Shown here: positions 32,762 to 41,430 of the stretch, in pieces | How the letters are laid out: every line of letters begins with the position of its first letter | How positions within the stretch are numbered: the stretch's first letter is position 1 | Assembly (NCBI GenBank): GCA_024236495.1 | Contig: JACKKJ010000001.1 | Coordinates: 620,001-684,000 of the forward strand | Source of the DNA: Paracoccaceae bacterium | GTDB taxonomy: Bacteria; Pseudomonadota; Alphaproteobacteria; Rhodobacterales; Rhodobacteraceae | DNA length: 64,000 bases | Direction: 5' to 3' | Translations under genes and position numbers: made by a program | Notes under the pieces: model-generated | What the model was told of the DNA's origin: nothing | The model's database searches: none | The model's input: the letters and a program-made list of their open reading frames with translations, nothing else

Positions 32762-35164
32762 ATGCGCGCCCTGCCACCTGCCTTCGACGACTGGTTCTCG
32801 CGGCGCGGATGGCAGGTCCATCCGCATCAGCAGGCGATGCTCGACCGCGCCGGCGCCCCCGCGCTCCTGCTTGTCGCGCCGACCGGCGGCGGCAAGACGC
32901 TGGCGGGGTTCCTGCCAAGCCTGGCCGAGCTTGCCGATGGCGCGCATCGCGGGCTGCACACCCTTTACATTTCGCCACTCAAGGCGCTGGCCGCCGATAT
33001 CCGCCGCAACCTGACGACCCCGGTCACCGAAATGGACCTGCCGATCCGGATCGAGGACCGGACCGGCGACACCAGCCACACCAAGCGCCAGAGGCAGCGC
33101 GCCGACCCGCCGCATATCCTCCTGACCACGCCGGAAAGCCTGGCGCTGCTTCTGTCCTACGAAGATGCCCCGCGCATCTTCGCCGGGCTTTCGCGGGTGA
33201 TCGTGGATGAAATCCACGCCTTGTCGGAATCGAAGCGCGGCGATCAGCTGATGCTGTGCCTTTCCCGGCTTTCTCGGCTTTGTCCGAACCTGCGCCGCGT
33301 CGGCCTTTCGGCCACGGTCGAGGATCCGGCGGCGATCGCCCGCTTCCTGGCCCGACACCCCGACCCTTGCGAGGTTCTTCATGCCGATCCGGGGCCCGAC
33401 CCCGACATCGCGATGCTGCAGACCGATGAACCGCCCCCCTGGGCCGGCGGTGGCGGTCGCTATGCCATCCCGGCGATCCTGGAGGAGGTGCGCCGCCACC
33501 GAACCACGCTGATCTTTCACAACACCCGCGCGCAGGCAGAGATCTTCTTCCATCACCTATGGCTCGCGAACGAAGACGGGCTGCCCATCGGCATCCACCA
33601 CGGGTCGCTGTCGCGCGAGGCGCGCGAACGGGTCGAGGCGGCGATGGTGCAAGGTGCGTTGCGCGCGGTCGTGTGCACCGGATCGCTCGACCTCGGGATC
33701 GACTGGGGCGACGTTGACCTGGTGATCCAGGTCGGCGCGCCGAAGAACGTCAAGCGCCTTGTCCAGCGGATCGGGCGCGCGAACCATCGATACAACGCGC
33801 CCTCCAAGGCGCTTCTGGTGCCCGCGAACCGCTTCGAGGTCGTCGAATGCCAGGCGGCGTTGCGCGCCGTCCGCGACCATGATCTTGACGGGGAACCGCG
33901 CGGCCCCGGCCCGCGCGACGTTCTGTGCCAGCATATCCTGATTGCCGCCTGTGCCGCCCCCTTCGACGCCGACGACCTGTTCGCCGAGGTCACCAGTGCC
34001 GGCCCCTACAGCGGCCTTGCCCGCCCCGACTTCGACGCCTGCCTTGAGTTCTGCGCGACCGGCGGCTACGCCCTGCGCGCCTACGACCGCTGGCAGCGCC
34101 TGATGCGGCGGGGCGGCCTCTGGTCGCTGCGCGACCCGCGTTCGGCTCGGGCGATCCGCATGAACATCGGCACCATCACCGATGCCGAACTTCTCAAGGT
34201 GCGGCTTCGCAACCGCCTGGGAGGCCAGCCCCTCGGCGAGGTCGAGGAAGGTTTCGCCGCCTCACTCACCCCCGGCGACACCTTTCTGATCGGCGGCCAG
34301 ATCGTACGTTACGAGGGCCTTCGCGACCTGACGGTCGAGGTCAGCCGCGACCCGGGGCGCGATCCGAAGGTCGCCGTCTTTTCGGGCACGAAATTTTCCA
34401 CCTCGACCCGGCTCACCGAACGTATCCTTGCGATGTTCGGCGAAGCGACCTGGCCGGACCTGCCCGGCCACACCGCCGACTGGCTGGCGCTGCAGCGGCA
34501 GGTTTCCCGCCTGCCCGGCGCCGACCGGCTGTTGATCGAAAGCTTTCCCGCCGATGGCCGCGAACACCTGTGCATCTACGGCTTTGCCGGGCGCAACGCC
34601 CAGCAGACCCTTGGCCTTCTCGTCACCCGGCGGATGGAAGACCTGGGCCTCCATCCGCTTGGCTTCGTCGCGACCGACTATGCGACGCTGATCTGGGGTC
34701 TCGATCCGGTTCCCGACGCCCGGACGCTGCTGGACCCGGCCGCGCTGGCCGAGGGGCTGGACACCTGGCTTCAGGGCAACGCGGTGATGAAGCGCACGTT
34801 TCGCAACATCGCCCAGATCGCCGGGCTGATCGAACGCAACCATCCGGGCCAGCGCAAGTCCGGGCGCCAGGCGACCTTTTCCACCGACATCCTCTACGAC
34901 ACGCTGCGCCGCCACGACCCTGGCCACCTGCTTCTGGCGGTCACCCGGGAAGAGGCGATGCGCGGGCTCGTGGATTTCGCGCGGATCGCGGCGATGCTGG
35001 ACCGCGTGGGCGACAGGATCGACCATTTGCACCTGACCCGGGTGACGCCGCTGGCGGCGCCGCTTTTCCTCGAACACGGCAAGGTTCCGGTCGAGGGTGC
35101 GGCGCGTGAAAGGCTGATCGCCGAAACCGCCGCGCGGCTGATGGCAGAGGCGGGCCTTGCCTGA
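32762..35164 (+). CDS. Lhr-like DEXH helicase, ligase-associated DNA damage response type
   Basis: This 800-residue superfamily 2 helicase has Q-motif-like HPHQQAML, Walker A APTGGGKTLAGF (residues 39-50), SPLKALAADIRRNL, TTPESLALLL, and Walker B VDEIHAL (148-154). GLSATVEDP and the C-terminal helicase half with STGSLDLGIDW-like (CTGSLDLGIDWGDVDLVIQ) and QRIGRANHR complete the core. The long C-terminal region is of the Lhr type. This shorter bacterial subfamily is usually encoded with an exonuclease, an ATP-dependent DNA ligase and PdeM. Here only PdeM follows. The role inferred from the family is DNA repair. Confidence 0.92.
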   Translation: MRALPPAFDDWFSRRGWQVHPHQQAMLDRAGAPALLLVAPTGGGKTLAGFLPSLAELADGAHRGLHTLYISPLKALAADIRRNLTTPVTEMDLPIRIEDRTGDTSHTKRQRQRADPPHILLTTPESLALLLSYEDAPRIFAGLSRVIVDEIHALSESKRGDQLMLCLSRLSRLCPNLRRVGLSATVEDPAAIARFLARHPDPCEVLHADPGPDPDIAMLQTDEPPPWAGGGGRYAIPAILEEVRRHRTTLIFHNTRAQAEIFFHHLWLANEDGLPIGIHHGSLSREARERVEAAMVQGALRAVVCTGSLDLGIDWGDVDLVIQVGAPKNVKRLVQRIGRANHRYNAPSKALLVPANRFEVVECQAALRAVRDHDLDGEPRGPGPRDVLCQHILIAACAAPFDADDLFAEVTSAGPYSGLARPDFDACLEFCATGGYALRAYDRWQRLMRRGGLWSLRDPRSARAIRMNIGTITDAELLKVRLRNRLGGQPLGEVEEGFAASLTPGDTFLIGGQIVRYEGLRDLTVEVSRDPGRDPKVAVFSGTKFSTSTRLTERILAMFGEATWPDLPGHTADWLALQRQVSRLPGADRLLIESFPADGREHLCIYGFAGRNAQQTLGLLVTRRMEDLGLHPLGFVATDYATLIWGLDPVPDARTLLDPAALAEGLDTWLQGNAVMKRTFRNIAQIAGLIERNHPGQRKSGRQATFSTDILYDTLRRHDPGHLLLAVTREEAMRGLVDFARIAAMLDRVGDRIDHLHLTRVTPLAAPLFLEHGKVPVEGAARERLIAETAARLMAEAGLA

Positions 35165-35222
35165 TCGCCCGGGGCTTCGCGCCGCCTTCCCCTCGGGCAC
35201 GGGCGCGCATAGGATCGCCGCG

Positions 35223-35876
35223 ATGAACGGCCACCGCTTCACCCTGTCCGGCGCGACGCTTTCCGCCCTGCCCTCCGGCGCGCTCTGGTGGGGGGACCGC
35301 GCGCTTCTGGCGGTCGGCGACCTTCACCTTGGCCGGTCGTCGCGTATCGCGCGGCTGGGCGGCACGCTTCTGCCGCCCTACGAGGTGGCAGAGACACTGG
35401 GCCGTCTCGACGCCGACATCGCCCGCACCGGGGCGCGGACGGTCCTGTGCCTTGGCGACAGTTTCGACGACCTCGCATCGGCCGACCTGGGCGAGGATCA
35501 CCGGCTTTGGCTGACACGGCTGATGGCGGGGCGACGCTGGATCTGGATCGAGGGCAACCACGATCCCGGCCCCGTTGCGCTGCCGGGCGAACATCTGCGC
35601 GACCTTGCGCTTGGCCCGCTGACCTTCCGCCACATCGCGCAACCCGGCGCCCGCGGCGAGGTTTCGGGCCACTACCATCCCAAGATGCGGGTCGCCGGAC
35701 CGGCGCGCCCCTGTTTCCTGATCGACGCGTCGCGGGTGATCCTGCCCGCCTATGGTGCCTATACCGGCGGCATGGACGCGACCCGGCCGCCGCTCTCGGA
35801 CCTGATGGGCCCCGGTGCCATCGCCTGCCTGACCGGCCCCACCCCCTGCGCCCTGCCCCTGAAAGGACCAAGATGA
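35223..35876 (+). CDS. pdeM: ligase-associated DNA damage response endonuclease PdeM
   Basis: This metallophosphoesterase of the calcineurin superfamily has 217 residues from the ATG at 35223. All metal-ligand motifs are present: VGDLHLGRSSR, CLGDSFDDL, IEGNHDPGP and SGHYHPK. The protein family is found with Lhr-like helicase, exonuclease and ATP-dependent ligase in bacterial repair clusters. It lies 58 bp after the helicase, and its stop overlaps the thioesterase start (ATGA). No ligase or exonuclease gene is nearby. Confidence 0.9.
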   Translation: MNGHRFTLSGATLSALPSGALWWGDRALLAVGDLHLGRSSRIARLGGTLLPPYEVAETLGRLDADIARTGARTVLCLGDSFDDLASADLGEDHRLWLTRLMAGRRWIWIEGNHDPGPVALPGEHLRDLALGPLTFRHIAQPGARGEVSGHYHPKMRVAGPARPCFLIDASRVILPAYGAYTGGMDATRPPLSDLMGPGAIACLTGPTPCALPLKGPR

Positions 35877-36325
35877 CCGCGCTTGCCCCGACGATCGAAC
35901 GAAAGACCCGCGACAGCTTTGACCGGCAGGCACTGATGACCACCTTCGGCGCGACCATCGTCCATCTGGCCGCGGGCGCCTGCACGCTGGCCGCGCCGAT
36001 CCTGCCCATCGCGCGCCAGCAGCATGGCGTCGGCCACGCGGGGCTGACCTTCGCACTGGGCGATACGGCGGCGGGCTATGCCGCGCTGACCCTCATGGCC
36101 GAAGAGGCCGAGGTGATGACGGTGGAAATGAAGATCAACCTGATGGCGCCGGCGCGCGGCGACCGGCTGGTGGCCGAGGGCCGGGTCATCCGCGCCGGCC
36201 GCCGCATCACCGTCGTCACCGCCGAGGTCTTCGCCGAGACCACGACCGCAGGCGCGGCCGAAAGGGAACTGGTCGCGATCCTGCAAGGAACGATGGTGCC
36301 CGTCACGGCGCGCAACCGAACATAG
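35873..36325 (+). CDS. PaaI-type hotdog-fold thioesterase
   Basis: The 150-residue product has the hotdog-fold pattern of the PaaI/4HBT thioesterases: a helix-bearing GVGHAGLTFALGDTAAGYAALTL segment followed by VEMKINLMAPARGDRLVAEGRV and GRRITVVTAEVFAE. These enzymes hydrolyse acyl-CoA esters in the cytosol; the substrate cannot be read from the sequence. Its ATG overlaps the pdeM stop by 4 bp and AAAGGA precedes it. It ends 62 bp before the catabolic operon. Its link to repair or to that operon is unclear. Confidence 0.85.
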   Translation: MTALAPTIERKTRDSFDRQALMTTFGATIVHLAAGACTLAAPILPIARQQHGVGHAGLTFALGDTAAGYAALTLMAEEAEVMTVEMKINLMAPARGDRLVAEGRVIRAGRRITVVTAEVFAETTTAGAAERELVAILQGTMVPVTARNRT

Positions 36326-36328
36326 GAT

Positions 36329-36357
36329 TTGACAGGCACCGGCCGCGGCCTCATTAT
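36329..36357 (+). promoter_or_regulatory. promoter of the nicotinate-type catabolic operon
   Basis: TTGACA (36329-36334) and CATTAT (36352-36357) with a 17-bp spacer lie just before the first gene of the operon. The -35 is perfect. A palindrome begins at the last base of the -10. Confidence 0.6.
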
Positions 36358-36372
36358 TCGTATACAAACGAA
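36357..36372. promoter_or_regulatory. operator-like inverted repeat at the operon promoter
   Basis: TTCGTATACAAACGAA is an inverted repeat, TTCGT-N6-ACGAA. It covers the likely transcription start, 15 bp before the FAD-subunit GTG. A repressor bound here would block the promoter. The MarR-family gene at the end of the operon is the obvious candidate. Confidence 0.5.
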
Positions 36373-36387
36373 AATGGAGGGAGCCCC

Positions 36388-37236
36388 GTGACCCTCACAA
36401 GGCCCGGGACACTTTCGGAGGCACTCGCGATCCTGGCGGACAGGCCGCTGCCGGTGATTGCCGGCGGAACCGATTTCTATCCGGCGCGCCAGGGGCGCCC
36501 GCTGCCCGGCGCGGCGCTGGACCTGACGGGGATCGCCGGGTTCAGGGGGATCGCGCGGGACAGTGCCGGCTGGCGGATCGGCGCCGCGACGACCTGGACC
36601 GACATCGCGCGGGCCAGCCTGCCCCCGGCCTTCGACGCCCTGCATGCGGCGGCGCGGGAAGTCGGTTCGGTGCAGATCCAGAATGCGGGCACCGTCGCGG
36701 GCAATCTTTGCAACGCCTCGCCGGCGGCCGACGGCGTGCCGCCGCTTCTTGTCCTTGACGCGGTTGTGGAATGCGCCTCGGTGGCGGGCACACGCCGGAT
36801 CGCGCTTGCCGACTTTCTGCTGGGCCCGCGCAAGACGGCGCTATTGCCCGGCGAACTGGTGACGGCGGTGCTTGTCCCCGATCCGCCGCCGGGCGCGCGC
36901 GCCGCCTTTCGCAAGCTTGGCAGCCGCCGCTACCTGGTAATCTCCATCGCGATGGCGGCGGTCCTTGTCGCGACCGATGCGCGGGGGCGGATCGACCTGG
37001 TGCGGATCGCGGTCGGCGCCTGTTCACCGGTCGCCCGGCGCCTGCCGGCGCTGGAGGCGGCGCTGATCGGGCAGCACCTTGGCCCCGAACTGGCCGCATT
37101 CGACCTGACCGACGACATGCTTGCCCCGCTGACCCCGATCGACGACGTGCGCGCCTCTGCCCGTTACCGACGCGACGGCGCGGCGGAACTTGTCCGCCGG
37201 GCGCTTGCGGACCTTGCGGAGACCCCGGATGGCTGA
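36388..37236 (+). CDS. FAD-binding subunit of a molybdenum hydroxylase (CoxM/NdhF type)
   Basis: This 282-residue subunit carries FAD and passes electrons out of a xanthine-dehydrogenase-family enzyme. It has the two FAD-pyrophosphate motifs, VIAGGTDFYPARQ and VQIQNAGTVAGNLCNASPAADGVPPLLVLDA, the FRKLGSRRYLVISIAMAAVLV segment, and a C-terminal CO-dehydrogenase flavoprotein domain. The start is a GTG at 36388 with GGAGGGA upstream. Its last 8 bases overlap the next gene. The context (6-hydroxynicotinate-reductase-like and enamidase-like genes) points to nicotinate or a related N-heterocycle as substrate. Confidence 0.9.
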   Translation: MTLTRPGTLSEALAILADRPLPVIAGGTDFYPARQGRPLPGAALDLTGIAGFRGIARDSAGWRIGAATTWTDIARASLPPAFDALHAAAREVGSVQIQNAGTVAGNLCNASPAADGVPPLLVLDAVVECASVAGTRRIALADFLLGPRKTALLPGELVTAVLVPDPPPGARAAFRKLGSRRYLVISIAMAAVLVATDARGRIDLVRIAVGACSPVARRLPALEAALIGQHLGPELAAFDLTDDMLAPLTPIDDVRASARYRRDGAAELVRRALADLAETPDG

Positions 37237-39958
37237 CATCGCCTTCATGCTGAACGGAAGACAGGTGTCCGCGACGGCGCCAGAGATCGCGCGGCTGTCG
37301 CAGGTTCTGCGCGAAACCTGCGGCGCGCGGGACGTGAAGGTCGGTTGCGACGCGGGCGACTGCGGGGCCTGCACGGTCCTGGTAGACGGTGAACCCGTCT
37401 GCGCCTGCCTGACGCCTGCGGGACGGGTCGCGGGCCGGCAGGTCGAGACGCAATCGGGCCTTGCCGCGCACGACCCTGTCACCCGGCGGCTTGCCGATGC
37501 CTTCCTTGCCCATGGCGCGGCCCAGTGCGGGATCTGCACGCCGGGCATGATGGTCGCGGCGACCGCGCTTTTGCGCGAAACGCCCGCGCCGGACGAAACG
37601 CAGGTGGCGGACGCGCTTGGCGGGGTTCTTTGCCGGTGCACCGGCTATCGCAAGATCATCGACGCGGTCGTCGCCGCGGGCCGGAACGTCATCGGTGCCG
37701 ATACCGCTTCGGGCGCCGTCGGCACGTCGCCCCGGCGCCTTGACGGTGCGCCCAAGGTCGAGGGGGCCGAACGGTTCGGCGACGACGTGGCGCCCGCCGG
37801 CACGCTGGAACTCAGGGTGATCCGGTCGCCCTTCGCCCGCGCGGGGTTCACCCTTGGCGACACGGATGCCTTCGTTGCGGCGACGCCCGGCATCGTGGCC
37901 GTGCTGAGCGCGCGCGACGTACCCGGGCAGAACGCCTTTGGCGTCATCCCCGGGTTCGAGGACCAGCCCGTCTTTGCCGAGGCAGAGACGCTTTTTCGGG
38001 GCGACGCGGTGGCCGCAGTGGTTGGAACGCCCGAGGCGATGGCGTCCTTCGACCCCGACCGGTTCCCGGTCACCTGGCAGGAACGCCCCCCTGCGCCGAC
38101 GCCGGCATCGGCAAAGGCCGAGGGCGCGGCACTCTTGCATGCGAACCGGGCAGGCAATGTCATGACCGGCGGGCGTGTCTTTTGCGGCGATCCGGATGCG
38201 GCGCTGGCGCGCGCCGATGTCGTGGTCGAGGGGGAGTTCCGGTCCGGCTTCGTCGAACACGCCTATATCGAACCCGAGGCCGGCTATGCCGTCGCCCGCG
38301 ACGGGCGGGTGGAGGTGCACGCCTGCACCCAGGCCCCGGTGATGGATCAGGAAGCTCTGGCAAAGATCCTGGGCCTTCCCATGGACCGCGTGCGGGTCGT
38401 GCCCACGGCGGTCGGCGGCGGCTTCGGATCGAAGCTTGACCTGTCCATGCAGCCCTTCCTCGCGCTGGCGGCGCTGAAGACGGGGCGACCGGTCCGCATC
38501 GCCTACAGCCGCAGCGAATCCATGGCCTCGACTACCAAGCGTCATCCCTCAGACATCCGCCTTCGGATCGGCGCCACGAAGGACGGGCGGCTTTCGGGCT
38601 TCGACTTCTTCGGCACGTTCAACACCGGGGCCTATGCCTCCTGGGGGCCGACGGTGGCGAACCGGGTGCCGGTCCATGCCTCCGGCCCCTACCGGATCGC
38701 CGATTATCGCGCGGTGTCCGAAGGGATCTACACCAACAACCCGCCCGCCGGGGCCTTTCGCGGCTTTGGCGTTCCCCAGTCGGCGATCGCGCAAGAGGTG
38801 CTGTTCGACGAACTGGCAGACCGGCTGGGGATCGACCCGCTGGAGTTCCGGCTGCTGAACGCGCTTGGCGACGGCGTGCCGACGGTTTGCGGGCAGGTCT
38901 TTGCGCAGGGCGTCGGGATCGGCGCCTGCCTTGCGGCGCTGAAAACGGCCTGGGATCGCGAACGCGCCGATGCCAAGGCGATCAATGGCGCCGGCGCGGT
39001 CTTGCGACGGGGCGTCGGGATCGCGGCGGGCTGGTACGGCTGCGGCAACACATCGCTGCCGAACCCCTCGACGATCAAGGCGGGCATCCGCGCCGATGGC
39101 CGGCTTTTCCTGCACCAGGGCGCGATGGACATCGGTCAGGGCGCGAACACCGTCATTGCCCAGATCTTCGCCGAGGCGCTGGGGGTGCCGCTGGCGCAAC
39201 TTGCCCTGGTCGGCCCCGACACCGACGTGACACCGGACGCAGGCAAGACATCTGCATCCCGCCAGACCTTCGTCAGCGGCAATGCGGCGCGGCTGTCGGG
39301 CCTTGCGCTGCGCGCCGAGATCCTGCGCCACGCGAATGCGGGCGAAGGTGCGAAACTGACCCTTGGTGATGGCTTCATCGAGGTTGCCGACGGTGCCGGA
39401 ACCCGCCGCATCGACCTGTCGGCCCTCCCGCCGGATGGCGACGGCTATGTCCTGCGGTCCAGCGAAACCTACGACCCGCCGACACGGCCGCTGGACGGAA
39501 ACGGGCAGGGCGAACCCTATGCCCAGTTCGGCTATGCCGCCCACCTTGTCGTCGTGGAGGTCGATACAGCGCTTGGCCTTGTCCGACCGCTGCGGTTCGT
39601 GGCGGCCCACGATGTCGGCCGCGCGATCAATCCGCTGATGGTCGAAGGGCAGGTTCACGGCGGCATCGCGCAGGGCCTTGGCATGGCGCTGATGGAGGAA
39701 TACATCCCCGGCCGCACCGAGAACCTGCACGACTACCTGATCCCGACGATCGGCGACGTGCCCCCGATCAAGACCATCATCGTCGAAGTGGCGGACGGCC
39801 ACGGACCCTTCGGCGCCAAGGGGCTGGGCGAACACGTCCTGATCCCGACGGCGCCGGCGATCCTGAACGCCATCCGTCACGCGACCGGGGCGCGCATCCG
39901 GCAGGTGCCCGCCACGCCCGACCGGGTGCTGGCCGCCATCAGGGAGGCCCGAACATGA
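37229..39958 (+). CDS. fused [2Fe-2S] and molybdopterin subunit of a nicotinate-dehydrogenase-like hydroxylase
   Basis: The 909-residue product joins the small and large subunits of a molybdenum hydroxylase. Residues 1 to about 155 form the iron-sulfur subunit with both clusters: Cys40, 45, 48 and 60, then Cys100, 103, 135 and 137 (AQCGICTPGMM, CRCTGYRKI). From about 165 the molybdopterin subunit follows with AVGGGFGSKLDLSMQPF, PAGAFRGFGVPQ, and the C-terminal GAKGLGEH carrying the base-catalyst glutamate. The start at 37229 overlaps the FAD gene. In most relatives these are separate genes. Hydroxylation of nicotinate at C6 is inferred from the downstream genes. Confidence 0.9.
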   Translation: MADIAFMLNGRQVSATAPEIARLSQVLRETCGARDVKVGCDAGDCGACTVLVDGEPVCACLTPAGRVAGRQVETQSGLAAHDPVTRRLADAFLAHGAAQCGICTPGMMVAATALLRETPAPDETQVADALGGVLCRCTGYRKIIDAVVAAGRNVIGADTASGAVGTSPRRLDGAPKVEGAERFGDDVAPAGTLELRVIRSPFARAGFTLGDTDAFVAATPGIVAVLSARDVPGQNAFGVIPGFEDQPVFAEAETLFRGDAVAAVVGTPEAMASFDPDRFPVTWQERPPAPTPASAKAEGAALLHANRAGNVMTGGRVFCGDPDAALARADVVVEGEFRSGFVEHAYIEPEAGYAVARDGRVEVHACTQAPVMDQEALAKILGLPMDRVRVVPTAVGGGFGSKLDLSMQPFLALAALKTGRPVRIAYSRSESMASTTKRHPSDIRLRIGATKDGRLSGFDFFGTFNTGAYASWGPTVANRVPVHASGPYRIADYRAVSEGIYTNNPPAGAFRGFGVPQSAIAQEVLFDELADRLGIDPLEFRLLNALGDGVPTVCGQVFAQGVGIGACLAALKTAWDRERADAKAINGAGAVLRRGVGIAAGWYGCGNTSLPNPSTIKAGIRADGRLFLHQGAMDIGQGANTVIAQIFAEALGVPLAQLALVGPDTDVTPDAGKTSASRQTFVSGNAARLSGLALRAEILRHANAGEGAKLTLGDGFIEVADGAGTRRIDLSALPPDGDGYVLRSSETYDPPTRPLDGNGQGEPYAQFGYAAHLVVVEVDTALGLVRPLRFVAAHDVGRAINPLMVEGQVHGGIAQGLGMALMEEYIPGRTENLHDYLIPTIGDVPPIKTIIVEVADGHGPFGAKGLGEHVLIPTAPAILNAIRHATGARIRQVPATPDRVLAAIREART

Positions 39959-41427
39959 CCGAACGCACCGAACGCATGGCGGACAAGATCCGCTGCGATG
40001 CCTGCCCGGTCCTGTGCTACATCGCCGAGGGCCGCGCCGGGGCCTGCGACCGCTATGCCAACCATGGCGGCGCGCTTGTGCGCCTCGATCCCCTGACGGT
40101 GATCGAGGCGGGGGGCGAAACCGTCCCCTTCCTTGCGACCGAGGAAGAATGGGACGGCGACATCCTGCGCGCCAACCGCCCCTTCATCACCGCGGTGGGC
40201 GCAGGCACCACCTATCCCGACTACAAGCCCGCCCCCTTCATCGTCAGCCAGGAGGTCGAGGGGGTCGACATGGTCACGGTCGTGACCGAGGGCATCTTCA
40301 GCTATTGTGGCGTGAAGGTGAAGATCGACACTGACCGGCATATCGGCGACGAACGCGCCATCGTCCGGGCAGAGGGTGAGCCGATCGGTCATGTGATGAC
40401 CTCGGAATATGGCTCGAAGATGCTGTCGCTTGGCGGCGTCGAGCACCTGACCGGCGGCACCAAGGCCGAGGGGCGTGTGACCTGCGACGCGCTCTTGCGG
40501 CTGTGCAACCGCGAGGCGGTGGAGCTGACCGTGGATGGCGGCGCGACCGTGGTGGTGCAGGCGGGCCAAGCACCCGTCATCAACGGGGTGCAGGAAAAGC
40601 TGATGCGCGTCGGCTGCGGATCGGCGGCCATCGGCATGTTCGCGACCCAGTGGGCACCCCATGTCGACGAGGTGATCGTGGTCGACGACCACATCACCGG
40701 CGTCCTGTCCGAGCATCAGGCGGGGCGGATGCTGGACATTCCACATACCGGCATACGGGTGACGGGGCGCAAGTCCACGCCGGGGCGGTATTTCCAGGTC
40801 GCCCATCCCGGCACCGGCTGGGGCGGCACCGATGTCGAAGATCCGCTGACCATCCTGAAGCCCGCCGATCCCAAGGTCGCCTGGCCGGGCCTGCGGCTTC
40901 TGATGGTGTCCACCACCGGCGAACAATGGGCCTACTACATCCTCGATGAAAACCTCGTGCCAAAACCGGCCGAAATCACGCCGCCGCTTCTGGCCTCGGT
41001 CGAGCGGGTCGCGGAAAACTGCGAACCCTCGGTCTGTTCGGTCCTTTTCATGGGCGGTGCGGGCGGCAGCCTGCGGGCGGGCGTGACCGAGAACCCGGTC
41101 AAGCTGACCCGCTCGGTGAAGGAGGCGTTGACCCATGTTTCCTGCGGCGGGGCCAGGGCCTATGTCTGGCCCGGCGGCGGCATCACCGTCATGGCCGACG
41201 TGATGGACATGCCGACGAATTCCTTCGGCTATGTCCCGACGCCGGCCCTTGTCGCCCCTATCGAGTTCACCATGCGCCGGTCCGACTACGCCGCGCTGGG
41301 CGGGCATGTCGATCGCGTGGTGTCCGCGAGCGATGTGGTCAAGCCCGGCATCCGGCGCGTCGGCCCCGCGCCGCGCCATCCCGACCCGCGCCACGCCGGG
41401 AACTTCGACTGGCCGAAGGGCGGCTAG
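39955..41427 (+). CDS. 6-hydroxynicotinate-reductase-like iron-sulfur protein
   Basis: The 490-residue product starts with a ferredoxin-like cysteine cluster, CDACPVLCYIAEGRAGACDR (Cys14, 17, 21, 31), able to hold a [4Fe-4S] centre. A long domain without a textbook fold signature follows (GIFSYCGVKVKIDTDRHIG, EKLMRVGCGSAAIGMFATQW, YVWPGGGITVMADVMDMP). This pattern matches the 6-hydroxynicotinate reductase of clostridial nicotinate fermentation, which makes 1,4,5,6-tetrahydro-6-oxonicotinate. Recognition is by family memory plus context. Its ATG overlaps the upstream stop and the UPF0280 gene begins 3 bp later. Confidence 0.8.
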   Translation: MTERTERMADKIRCDACPVLCYIAEGRAGACDRYANHGGALVRLDPLTVIEAGGETVPFLATEEEWDGDILRANRPFITAVGAGTTYPDYKPAPFIVSQEVEGVDMVTVVTEGIFSYCGVKVKIDTDRHIGDERAIVRAEGEPIGHVMTSEYGSKMLSLGGVEHLTGGTKAEGRVTCDALLRLCNREAVELTVDGGATVVVQAGQAPVINGVQEKLMRVGCGSAAIGMFATQWAPHVDEVIVVDDHITGVLSEHQAGRMLDIPHTGIRVTGRKSTPGRYFQVAHPGTGWGGTDVEDPLTILKPADPKVAWPGLRLLMVSTTGEQWAYYILDENLVPKPAEITPPLLASVERVAENCEPSVCSVLFMGGAGGSLRAGVTENPVKLTRSVKEALTHVSCGGARAYVWPGGGITVMADVMDMPTNSFGYVPTPALVAPIEFTMRRSDYAALGGHVDRVVSASDVVKPGIRRVGPAPRHPDPRHAGNFDWPKGG

Positions 41428-41430
41428 GCG

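Noticed and set aside
36542..38545. Long minus-strand open frame opposite the molybdenum hydroxylase genes
   Set aside because: It is antisense to the FAD and fused molybdopterin subunits with all motifs in place; no ribosome-binding site or recognisable protein.
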